Positions 1 through 4,619 of a stretch of 6,290 nucleotides of DNA are shown here, one piece after another. Made by a program: the position numbers and the translations under genes. The notes under the pieces were generated by a model that was not told where the DNA came from, ran no database searches, and saw only the letters and a list, made by a program, of their open reading frames with translations. The first letter of the stretch is position 1. Each line of letters starts with the position of its first letter. The DNA is from an uncultured Clostridia bacterium (GTDB taxonomy: Bacteria; Bacillota_A; Clostridia; Oscillospirales; Oscillospiraceae): positions 1 through 6,290 of the forward strand of contig CAMVIC010000097.1 in assembly GCA_947167435.1 (NCBI GenBank), given 5' to 3'.

Positions 1-250
1 GGGCGATGCTGCCGCTGGTATAGGTATGGTAATCCTCCAGCACCACGATATAGATCCCGCAGCCGTATTCCTCACTCAGGCTTTCGGCGGTGCTGTTCAG
101 GTCCTGGATCTCCTCGCTGCTCAGTATGCCCGCCATGTCGGTCACGTGGGCAAGCGCCTGACTCCCGCCGTCGGCGGCAAAGGCCGCGGCCGACAGGCTC
201 AGGCACACAAGCAGGGCCAGAAGAAGGGCAAAGCTTTGTTTTTTCAGCAT
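1..250 (-). CDS. TPM-domain secreted/membrane protein, N-terminal part (YdjH-like)
   Basis: Only the first 83 residues are in the window; the gene runs off the left edge. It opens with a signal peptide: K3-K4, a hydrophobic stretch at about residues 6-23, and a plausible signal peptidase site after AFA (residue 25). From residue 36 the sequence VTDMAGILS and the following helix and strand (GIYIVVLEDYHTY) match the start of the TPM domain (YgcG/Psb32 family), an extracytoplasmic domain often followed by a membrane segment. The ATG is preceded by GGAGGTG at good spacing, and the gene begins 12 bases after the stop of the zinc-ribbon gene, so it is the last visible gene of the operon. In B. subtilis the comparable protein YdjH forms a membrane complex with the zinc-ribbon protein YdjG; the same partnership here is inference. 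Membrane segments and length cannot be judged from the fragment. Confidence 0.85.
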   Translation of the reverse strand, partial: MLKKQSFALLLALLVCLSLSAAAFAADGGSQALAHVTDMAGILSSEEIQDLNSTAESLSEEYGCGIYIVVLEDYHTYTSGSIA

Positions 251-262
251 CTTCGCACCTCC

Positions 263-1387
263 TCACAGGAAAAAGTGCAGCAGCGTCCCGAGGCATGCCG
301 CCACCGGAATTGCGATTCCGGCAAACCATTTCCAGTACCGTTCGGCTGAGACCGGCAGCTCGCCCACCAGCTTTCCCGTCTGCCCGTTCATTGCAAAGAG
401 AAAGCTCTGCCCGTTATAGCGGGTGGAGAGCATCCACACCGGCAGCAGGGCGTAATTCACCTGACCCCGGCGCAGGCGGATGTTCCGCCCGGTGGGGATG
501 CAGCTGCTGTAGCCGGAGACGGTGTTGGCGATAATCTCCTCGGCGGTCTTGGCCGCACGCTCGTCCGCACGCTCTTCACAGTCCCGGGCTTCCACGTCGT
601 ATACGTCCGCCAGAAAGCCCGGCATATAGGCCATGGCAAAGGGCTTGAGGGCGGAATAGTCGAAAGGCTCGATGGCGTCCATGTGCGTGTCCGGCATCTT
701 GCTGGAGGCGTCCACCGGAATGCGGGAAAAGGACACGGAACCCGCGCGGCGCACCGCGAAGTGGTCCGTCTCCGTGATCTCCCGGTCGCCGGAGATGTGT
801 CTGCGCACCCGGGTTGCGGCAAACTGGATGTCCACGTCCGCCTCGCCGTTGAAGAGCCAGAAGGGCACGTAGACGCCCTTGATCTCCTCGATGTGGTTTT
901 CGTCGGCGAAGGCCTTGGGCAGCAGCTTTTTGCCCTTGTAAAACTCCTTCAGCTTCCGGATGGCGGTCTCCTTGTCCAGTTCGAAGGGAATGATGTAATC
1001 CGGCTTCAGGAAGCCCTGGAACTGGGCCGGTACCACGGTGGGATTGCCGCAGTATGGGCAGCTGGTGGCGGCGGTGGTGGCGTCACAGATCAGCTCCGCC
1101 CCGCAGGAGGGGCAGTTATAGGCCTTCATGCCGCTGCTGTCGCTGCCCCATTCGGAGCCGGCCGCGTCATAGTCCCACTGGGTTTCCGGCTGTGCGTCCT
1201 GCTGGGCTGCGGCCTGCTGGGTCGCCGCCTGCTGGGCCTGCTCCACCTTATCGGCGTACAGCGCCTCGATCTCCTGGACGGAGAAGGTGCTGCCGCAGTA
1301 GTCGCAGCGGAGCTTGCCGATGGTGCCGTCGTAGTGCAGCGGTCCGGTACAGGACGGGCACTGATAGTTGGTGATTTGTGCGGGCAC
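263..1387 (-). CDS. TFIIB-type double zinc-ribbon protein with C-terminal membrane anchor (YdjG-like)
   Basis: A 374-residue protein with two four-cysteine zinc ribbons: C10/C13 with C28/C31, and C92/C95 with C110/C113. A low-complexity linker rich in Ala and Gln (about 45-70) lies between them. A long mixed alpha/beta region follows (about 125-345; motifs KPDYIIPFELDK and VYVPFWLFNGEADVD), then one hydrophobic membrane segment (about 353-373) at the extreme C terminus. This is the architecture of the Firmicutes family usually labelled TFIIB-type zinc ribbon-containing protein, similar to B. subtilis YdjG; some databases mislabel members as PriA helicase. It is probably a cytoplasmic domain anchored in the membrane that docks partner proteins. 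I chose the GTG at 1387 because GAGGAGGA lies five bases upstream; the frame stays open to 1459 but that extension overlaps the lipoprotein gene and is poor protein sequence. It is 25 bases downstream of the lipoprotein stop and 12 bases before the TPM gene. Confidence 0.85.
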   Translation of the reverse strand: MPAQITNYQCPSCTGPLHYDGTIGKLRCDYCGSTFSVQEIEALYADKVEQAQQAATQQAAAQQDAQPETQWDYDAAGSEWGSDSSGMKAYNCPSCGAELICDATTAATSCPYCGNPTVVPAQFQGFLKPDYIIPFELDKETAIRKLKEFYKGKKLLPKAFADENHIEEIKGVYVPFWLFNGEADVDIQFAATRVRRHISGDREITETDHFAVRRAGSVSFSRIPVDASSKMPDTHMDAIEPFDYSALKPFAMAYMPGFLADVYDVEARDCEERADERAAKTAEEIIANTVSGYSSCIPTGRNIRLRRGQVNYALLPVWMLSTRYNGQSFLFAMNGQTGKLVGELPVSAERYWKWFAGIAIPVAACLGTLLHFFL

Positions 1388-1392
1388 AGGTA

Positions 1393-1400
1393 TCCTCCTC
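1393..1400 (-). promoter_or_regulatory. Ribosome binding site fixing a GTG start
   Basis: GAGGAGGA on the minus strand, five bases before the GTG at 1387. It decides the start of the zinc-ribbon gene, since no comparable site precedes the longer open frame beginning at 1459. Confidence 0.75.
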
Positions 1401-1412
1401 TCCGCACGGTTT

Positions 1413-2324
1413 TCAGGACCGGCTTTCCATCCGGTCCGGCATGGACGCCCCCTGCTCAATCAGGGGCAGCGCCCAGATATCATAGGAATAGGGAATCCGC
1501 TCTCCTGCGGTGCGCACGTCCTCCCAGGACTGTCCCCAGGGCCGCAGGCAGATGCGGTATCGAAAGCGTTCGCCCTCCCCTTCGTGCTCCGCGCCGTCCA
1601 TTGCGGCGGTGTTTTCAAAGGGCGAGTCGGACAGGGTCAGGGCCCAGGCGTTCTCTCCCAGCTCCTGGAACCAGAAGCGTCCGCCGGTGACCACGGCACG
1701 ATTCTCCTCCAGGCGCAGCAGAATCAGGCCCAGAGGCTCCTCCTTTGAGCTCTGCTCGTCCCAGAGGAGCATTCTGGCGCTGCCGTCGGTCAACACCTCA
1801 ATGGCTGCGAAGCAGTCATACCAGGTATCGGGCAGGGTGCCGGCGGAGTTGCTGATCTCCCACCAGCCGTACCAGTCGCCCCGCCAAACCTCGGCCAGGG
1901 CGTTGGCCGCGTCCGATTCGTAGGATGCCGCCAGGTCCTCCCGCACAAAGGTGGCAAGAATGCCGGTGTCGGACAGGCGCAGCTCCGCCACGCCGTCTGT
2001 CAGGGTACCGGTCAGGCTCCGCTCCACGGCGGTGACAGAAAGGCTGTTCCCGTCCCGCTGCCAGCGGATTCTGCCGGTCTCTCCGTTGACGCTGAGCTTC
2101 CCGCGGCCCCCCGCGCTCAGGATGAGGCGGGGCGCCTCGGAAAACAGGTAATCCGCGGAAAAGCTGCTGCCGTCCATGGACAGGGCAAGGCAGAGATACT
2201 CCCCCTCCGCCCCGTCCGTCTCTCCGCAGCCGCTCAGCAGCAGGGACAGACAGAACAGCAGGGGCAGCAGGGCGCGCCGGGCGATGCTTCGGAAATGGTT
2301 TCGATCAGACAATGTCGCTTTCAT
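1413..2324 (-). CDS. Predicted lipoprotein of unknown function
   Basis: A 303-residue protein with a charged N terminus (R12, R16, R17), a hydrophobic run (19-30) and a lipobox LSGC with the lipidated cysteine at residue 33, so it should sit on the outer face of the membrane. The mature part seems to have two beta-rich units. The first (about 41-128; GEYLCLALSMDG then KLSVNG, LTGTLTDG) resembles small Clostridia lipoprotein domains that read as repeated strands and turns. The second (about 147-295) has an aromatic patch GDWYGWWEIS, then RPWGQSWEDV and a PYSYDIWALPLI motif near the end. I do not recognise a characterised function. The ATG lies 20 bases inside the SPFH gene and has no clear Shine-Dalgarno site, which points to translational coupling. 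A TTG one codon earlier is a weaker start. Its position inside a YdjGHI-like operon suggests an envelope role, which is inference. Confidence 0.85.
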   Translation of the reverse strand: MKATLSDRNHFRSIARRALLPLLFCLSLLLSGCGETDGAEGEYLCLALSMDGSSFSADYLFSEAPRLILSAGGRGKLSVNGETGRIRWQRDGNSLSVTAVERSLTGTLTDGVAELRLSDTGILATFVREDLAASYESDAANALAEVWRGDWYGWWEISNSAGTLPDTWYDCFAAIEVLTDGSARMLLWDEQSSKEEPLGLILLRLEENRAVVTGGRFWFQELGENAWALTLSDSPFENTAAMDGAEHEGEGERFRYRICLRPWGQSWEDVRTAGERIPYSYDIWALPLIEQGASMPDRMESRS

Positions 2325-3621
2325 CAAAGGGGTCGCCGCACTCGGGGCAGAACTTGGGCGGCTTTGTGGGGTCTTCCGGCTCCCAGCCGCACTTGTCGCA
2401 CTTGTAGAGCGGGGCGTCGGCGGGCTTTTTGGCGCCGCACTCGGCGCAGAACTTGCCCTTGTTCACCGTGCCGCAGCTGGGGCAGGTCCAGCCCGCAGCG
2501 CCGGCCGGTTCCGGCTTTTTGGTGCCGCACTCGGGGCAGAACTTGCCGGTGGCGGAAGCGCCGCAGACCGGGCAGGTCCAGGCGTTGGCGGCAGGTGCGG
2601 GGGCGGGAGCGGCAGCCTGCTGGCCCATGGCGAAGAGGCTCTGCGCGTTCATGCCGCCGGCAGCCCCGGCCATGTTCATGCCCATGAAGCCCATGGCGGC
2701 GCCGTTTTCGTTGGCGGCGGCAGCCTGCATGGCGGAAGCCTGCGCCCCGGCCAGGTGCGCGGCGGCCATGGTCGGATCCCGCAGCGCGGCGTTGCGCTGC
2801 AGCTCCTTGATCATCTTTTCGTCTTCCTCGCTGGCCTTTACGCTGCTGACGCCGATGGAGACGATCTCAATGCCGCGCAGGTCGCGCCACTTGCCGGAAA
2901 GCTCCTCATTCAGGGCTTCCGCCAGCTCCATGGTGTGGCCGGGCAGCGCGGAATACCGCACGCCCTGCTCGGAAATGCGGGCAAAGGCGGGCTGCAGCGC
3001 GGTCAGCAGCTCAGTGCGCATCTGGTCCAGAAGCTGGTCCAGGGTGTAGGGGGCGCTCACGTTGCCGCAGACGTTGGTGTAGAACAGGAGGGGGTTGGAC
3101 AGACGCACGCTGTACTCGCCGAAGCAGCGGATGGCGATGTCGATGTCCAGGCCGATGTTCCGGTCCACCACGCGGAAGGGCACCGGGGAGGGAGTGCCGT
3201 ACTTGTTGCCGGGCATCTCCTTGGTGTTGAAGTAATACACGCGCTGATCCTTGGGAGGCTCGCCGCCGAAGGTAAAGCGCTTCCCGATGCCTTTCAACCC
3301 CTCCAGAATGCCGTCCCCCAGCTTGCCGGTGAAGATGGAGGGCTCGGTGGAGGCGTCATAGACGTACTCGCCCGGCTCGGCGCAGACGTCCACGATTTTG
3401 CCCTGCTCCACAATCAGCATGCACTGACCGTCGGCCACGGCGATCACGGAGCCGCTGGTGATGATGTTGTCGCTGCCGCTGTTGGAGGAGCGGCCGGAGC
3501 TGCGTCTTCTGCCCTTGACCGCCAGCACGTTGGCGCCAAGCGCGTCGCAGTAAAAATACTCTTTAAACTGATCGGCCACAACGCCGGTGGCAGAACCGAG
3601 AGCCGCTGCAATAAGACCCAT
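2305..3621 (-). CDS. SPFH-domain protein with three C-terminal zinc ribbons (YdjI-like)
   Basis: A 438-residue protein. Residues about 18-275 match the SPFH/virion-core-like family (B. subtilis YdjI type): an early EYFYCDALG segment, SGSVIAVADGQCMLIVEQGKI, then EPGEYVYDAS, FRVVDRNIGLDIDIAIRCFG, and a coiled-coil-like stretch ending KASEEDEKMIKELQ. A flexible Ala/Gly/Met/Pro linker (about 280-346) leads to three four-cysteine ribbons: C350/C353 with C362/C365, C380/C383 with C392/C395, and C408/C411 with C425/C428. There is no signal peptide or clear membrane segment, so it is probably a cytoplasmic scaffold that oligomerises at the membrane. B. subtilis YdjI is needed to place PspA at the membrane; transfer of that role here is inference. 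The ATG follows AAAGGAG by nine bases, and it is the first gene of the operon, about 74 bases after the predicted transcription start. The next gene overlaps its end by 20 bases. Confidence 0.88.
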   Translation of the reverse strand: MGLIAAALGSATGVVADQFKEYFYCDALGANVLAVKGRRRSSGRSSNSGSDNIITSGSVIAVADGQCMLIVEQGKIVDVCAEPGEYVYDASTEPSIFTGKLGDGILEGLKGIGKRFTFGGEPPKDQRVYYFNTKEMPGNKYGTPSPVPFRVVDRNIGLDIDIAIRCFGEYSVRLSNPLLFYTNVCGNVSAPYTLDQLLDQMRTELLTALQPAFARISEQGVRYSALPGHTMELAEALNEELSGKWRDLRGIEIVSIGVSSVKASEEDEKMIKELQRNAALRDPTMAAAHLAGAQASAMQAAAANENGAAMGFMGMNMAGAAGGMNAQSLFAMGQQAAAPAPAPAANAWTCPVCGASATGKFCPECGTKKPEPAGAAGWTCPSCGTVNKGKFCAECGAKKPADAPLYKCDKCGWEPEDPTKPPKFCPECGDPFDESDIV

Positions 3622-3672
3622 AATGATGATCTCCTTTCAGGTTTTGGTTTTGTAATCATTCGTCCTCAGAAC

Positions 3673-3688
3673 ATAGTGATGTCGCTAT
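3673..3688. repeat. Imperfect 16-base palindrome in the leader of the SPFH operon
   Basis: The plus strand reads ATAGTGATGTCGCTAT. Six of eight base pairs of the dyad match (outer ATAG/CTAT plus GA/TC). It lies just downstream of the predicted transcription start of the SPFH operon, where a repressor could block initiation or elongation. There is no direct evidence that a protein binds it, and a dyad of this quality can arise by chance. Confidence 0.3.
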
Positions 3689-3701
3689 CTTCCTGAGCCT
3701 A

Positions 3702-3730
3702 AATATAGTAGAAGCGGGGCGAAAAATCAA
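3702..3730 (-). promoter_or_regulatory. Vegetative-type promoter of the SPFH/zinc-ribbon operon
   Basis: On the minus strand TTGATT (3725-3730) and TATATT (3702-3707) are separated by exactly 17 bases, a good sigma-A type match. Transcription should start near 3695, giving a leader of about 74 bases before the ATG at 3621. The B. subtilis ydj operon is driven by the envelope-stress factor sigma-W; I see no comparable site here, so control may differ. Confidence 0.7.
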
Positions 3731-3741
3731 CAGGGAAAACG

Positions 3742-3773
3742 AAAAACTTCAAAAACCGCGCTGCCGCGCCCGG
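3742..3773 (-). terminator. Probable weak intrinsic terminator after the amidohydrolase remnant
   Basis: On the minus strand a small GC-rich hairpin (GCGC, loop GGCA, GCGC, with two further C-G pairs possible across a bulge; 3756-3773) is followed by TTTTT, GAAG and TTTTT. The T-rich tract then runs into the -35 region of the SPFH promoter. The reading frame of the pseudogene's last fragment crosses this hairpin, suggesting the original stop codon was upstream and has been lost or is out of frame. Confidence 0.45.
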
Positions 3774-4136
3774 TCCCTGGCCGGAGATATGCGGCTTTTC
3801 TCGCTGTCAGCAGCGGTTCCTGCAAATCCCGTCCGGATACCCTCACCGGCCAGTATTTCAATCAGCTCTCTGATTATCCCGAGCTTCCCCGGGTCAGGGA
3901 TTCCCCAGGCGTCGCAGTAGACTCTTTTGTGAAATTCCAGCATGACGGAAATCAGGTCGCAGCCGCTTTCGCCGGCGCAGGGGGACCAGCTCCCTCACCC
4001 CCACGTCGCGCATCTGTGCGTGGATCAGCAGGAATTCCTCCCGGGGAATGCAGACCGATTCCATCAGTTCCTCCGGGAAGGCGTCCCCGTCATGGGGAAC
4101 GTGGAAAACCGGGAAACGGGCAGGCTTTGTGCGCAT
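3749..4136 (-). pseudogene. N-formylglutamate amidohydrolase-like gene, internally deleted and frameshifted
   Basis: The start is intact: ATG at 4136, seven bases after a perfect AAGGAGG. The first 52 residues read FPVFHVPHDGDAFPEELM, then CIPREEFL and MRDVGVRELVP, with the His-Pro-His-Asp-Gly segment typical of the N terminus of FGase-family zinc amidohydrolases. After LVP that frame turns into arginine-rich nonsense (RRRKRLRPDF) and stops at 3894. A neighbouring frame, open from 3994 down to 3749, carries GCDLISVMLEFHKRVYCD and then DPGKLGIIRELIEIL, matching the C-terminal 'E-x-x-R-x-x-Y' end of the same family. The two pieces total about 100 residues against the usual 220-270, so roughly the middle 150 or more residues are missing, with the junction at about 3975-3994, and the pieces are out of frame. 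The family assignment is from remembered motifs. The alternative, two short unrelated genes, is unlikely. An assembly error or a variant within a population cannot be excluded. Confidence 0.7.
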
Positions 4137-4143
4137 AATAAAA

Positions 4144-4172
4144 CCTCCTTATGAACATAATCCATAAAGAGG
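4144..4172 (-). promoter_or_regulatory. Shine-Dalgarno-sequestering hairpin (riboswitch expression platform)
   Basis: In the minus-strand RNA, CCUCUUUAUG (4163-4172) pairs over ten positions, with one U.G wobble, with CAUAAGGAGG (4144-4153), leaving a nine-base loop. The paired segment contains the whole AAGGAGG ribosome site of the amidohydrolase-like gene, so the hairpin would shut translation. There is no U-tract, so this is a translational rather than a transcription-terminating platform. Confidence 0.75.
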
Positions 4173-4184
4173 CCGTCGGTCATC

Positions 4185-4283
4185 ACCATCGTCTGCCGCC
4201 ATGCGGCATCAAGCTTTGGCACCTTACCTTCCGGCAGGTTGCTGTGCGGTCTTCGGGCTTGTCCCTCGCGCACTCTTCATGGT
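4185..4283 (-). promoter_or_regulatory. SAM riboswitch aptamer (S-box / SAM-I clan)
   Basis: About 99 bases of minus-strand RNA follow the S-box plan. P1 is ACCAU (4279-4283) with AUGGU (4185-4189). AAGAG joins to P2, GUGCG (4269-4273) with CGCAC (4244-4248), which encloses GAGGGAC and GCCCGAAGA, the kink-turn and P2b elements. CAGCAACC (from 4243) and AAGGUGCCAAAG are the conserved P3/J3-4 sequences. P3 is very short: GC-ACC pairs with GGU-GC, then UGCC and GGUA close a GGAA tetraloop. P4 is a perfect UGCCGC/GCGGCA hairpin (4194-4208). The sequence compares closely with my memory of the B. subtilis yitJ S-box, except for the shortened P3. Downstream bases 4162-4171 can pair with 4273-4282 (ten pairs, one G.U), which uses the same 5' strand as P1; this gives the SAM-free alternative fold that releases the ribosome site. 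SAM binding should therefore turn translation off. Confidence 0.85.
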
Positions 4284-4292
4284 TGTTATTCG

Positions 4293-4322
4293 ATTATAAG
4301 CAGAACACCGATCTGATATCGG
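4293..4322 (-). promoter_or_regulatory. Probable promoter of the SAM-riboswitch transcript
   Basis: A perfect TATAAT lies at 4293-4298 on the minus strand, placing the start of transcription near 4286, just before the first base of aptamer P1. The -35 region is poor: CCGATA at 4317-4322 with 18-base spacing, and it lies inside the hairpin that follows the tRNA. Expression may depend on this -10 element, on an activator, or partly on read-through from the tRNA gene. Confidence 0.5.
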
Positions 4323-4339
4323 GTATCAAATCGGTGTTC
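4303..4339 (-). terminator. Long hairpin downstream of tRNA-Gly, probable terminator
   Basis: A 16-base inverted repeat (GAACACCGAT... at 4324-4339 against 4303-4318) with a five-base loop begins six bases after the tRNA CCA. In the minus-strand RNA all 16 positions pair, with one U.G wobble; in plus-strand RNA the same position is a C/A mismatch. This argues that the minus-strand RNA is the functional form. The downstream tract (UUCUGCUUAUAAU) is only moderately U-rich, so termination may be incomplete. Confidence 0.5.
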
Positions 4340-4345
4340 CGGTTC

Positions 4346-4419
4346 TGGAGCGGATGATGGGAGTCGAACCCACCTTATCGGCTTGGGAAGCCGGAGTTCT
4401 ACCGATGAACTACATCCGC
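4346..4419 (-). tRNA. tRNA-Gly (anticodon CCC)
   Basis: A 74-base cloverleaf with CCA encoded (4346-4348). The acceptor stem GCGGATG pairs perfectly with CATCCGC. The D arm is GTTC/GAAC around ATCGGTA, the anticodon loop is TTCCCAA (anticodon CCC), and the T arm is GTGGG with loop TTCGACT and CCCAT (one G.U pair). The discriminator base is T (U73), as usual for glycine tRNAs of bacteria. The outermost pair of the anticodon stem (27-43) is C/A; the other four pairs are sound, so the gene should be functional. It reads Gly GGG codons. It has its own promoter upstream and a hairpin directly downstream, so it is a single tRNA unit. Confidence 0.95.
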
Positions 4420-4429
4420 ATGCGTGAGT

Positions 4430-4458
4430 AATATAACACGCCGGGCCGGAAAAATCAA
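4430..4458 (-). promoter_or_regulatory. Promoter of tRNA-Gly
   Basis: TTGATT (4453-4458) and TATATT (4430-4435) on the minus strand, separated by 17 bases, start transcription a few bases before the tRNA 5' end at 4419. A run of seven A residues on the same strand (4474-4480), 16-22 bases upstream of the -35 hexamer, could act as a distal UP element. Confidence 0.75.
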
Positions 4459-4459
4459 G

Positions 4460-4490
4460 ACCGGCGCACGAAGTTTTTTTGCGCGCCGGT
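4460..4490. repeat. GC-rich hairpin with a T7/A7 loop between divergent promoters
   Basis: An eight-base-pair stem (ACCGGCGC at 4460-4467 with GCGCCGGT at 4483-4490) encloses a 15-base loop that contains seven T residues on the plus strand. It lies between the leftward tRNA promoter and the rightward thiN promoter. It is not a normal terminator, because the T run is in the loop and not after the stem. It could be a spacer, a protein site, or an upstream-element context for the tRNA promoter. Confidence 0.4.
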
Positions 4491-4514
4491 TCCGTTGCGG
4501 ACGGCGCTGCCGCC

Positions 4515-4543
4515 TTGACAGGGTCCCCCCTCCGTGCTACAGT
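4515..4543 (+). promoter_or_regulatory. Promoter of thiN
   Basis: A perfect TTGACA (4515-4520) and TACAGT (4538-4543; four of six consensus bases) are 17 bases apart. Transcription would begin near 4550, giving a 70-base leader to the ATG at 4620. Confidence 0.6.
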
Positions 4544-4550
4544 AAGCCCG

Positions 4551-4578
4551 CCGGCAATCCCGGAAACGCGGCTGCCGG
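4551..4578 (+). promoter_or_regulatory. Stem-loop at the 5' end of the thiN leader, followed by a pyrimidine tract
   Basis: CCGGCA (4551-4556) pairs with TGCCGG (4573-4578). Inside, CC-CG and CG-c-GG close a GAAA tetraloop (4563-4566). It begins almost at the predicted transcription start and is followed by a T-rich tract (4579-4599). It may stabilise the mRNA 5' end or act as a weak attenuator. It does not resemble the TPP (THI-box) riboswitch: no conserved CUGAGA or ACCUGA core is present. Confidence 0.4.
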
Positions 4579-4619
4579 TTCTTCTGGGTTTTCTCTTTTC
4601 CGAAAGGGGGATACACGCC

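Noticed and set aside
1388..1459. A 24-codon N-terminal extension of the zinc-ribbon gene
   Set aside because: It overlaps the end of the lipoprotein gene, is arginine-rich and lacks a ribosome site, while GTG at 1387 has an excellent one.
683..1690. A 335-codon open frame on the plus strand
   Set aside because: It is antisense to the zinc-ribbon gene. The minus-strand protein has clear zinc ribbons and a membrane segment, while this translation has no recognisable features.
2176..3696. A 506-codon open frame on the plus strand
   Set aside because: It lies antisense to the SPFH gene and the start of the lipoprotein gene. Its translation is low-complexity Gly/Ala/Val/His sequence with no domain, as expected for a mirror frame of GC-rich coding DNA.
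4064..4273. A 69-codon open frame on the minus strand over the riboswitch
   Set aside because: The frame is built from conserved aptamer RNA bases, has no ribosome site and crosses the start of the amidohydrolase-like gene.
4303..4339. The inverted repeat as an insertion-sequence end or attachment site next to the tRNA
   Set aside because: There is no transposase or integrase, no target duplication and no repeated tRNA 3' end in the window. The strand-specific wobble pair fits an RNA hairpin better.
4479..4619. A longer start for thiN
   Set aside because: It would begin upstream of the promoter at 4515-4543 and add residues with no family match; the ATG at 4620 gives the usual length.
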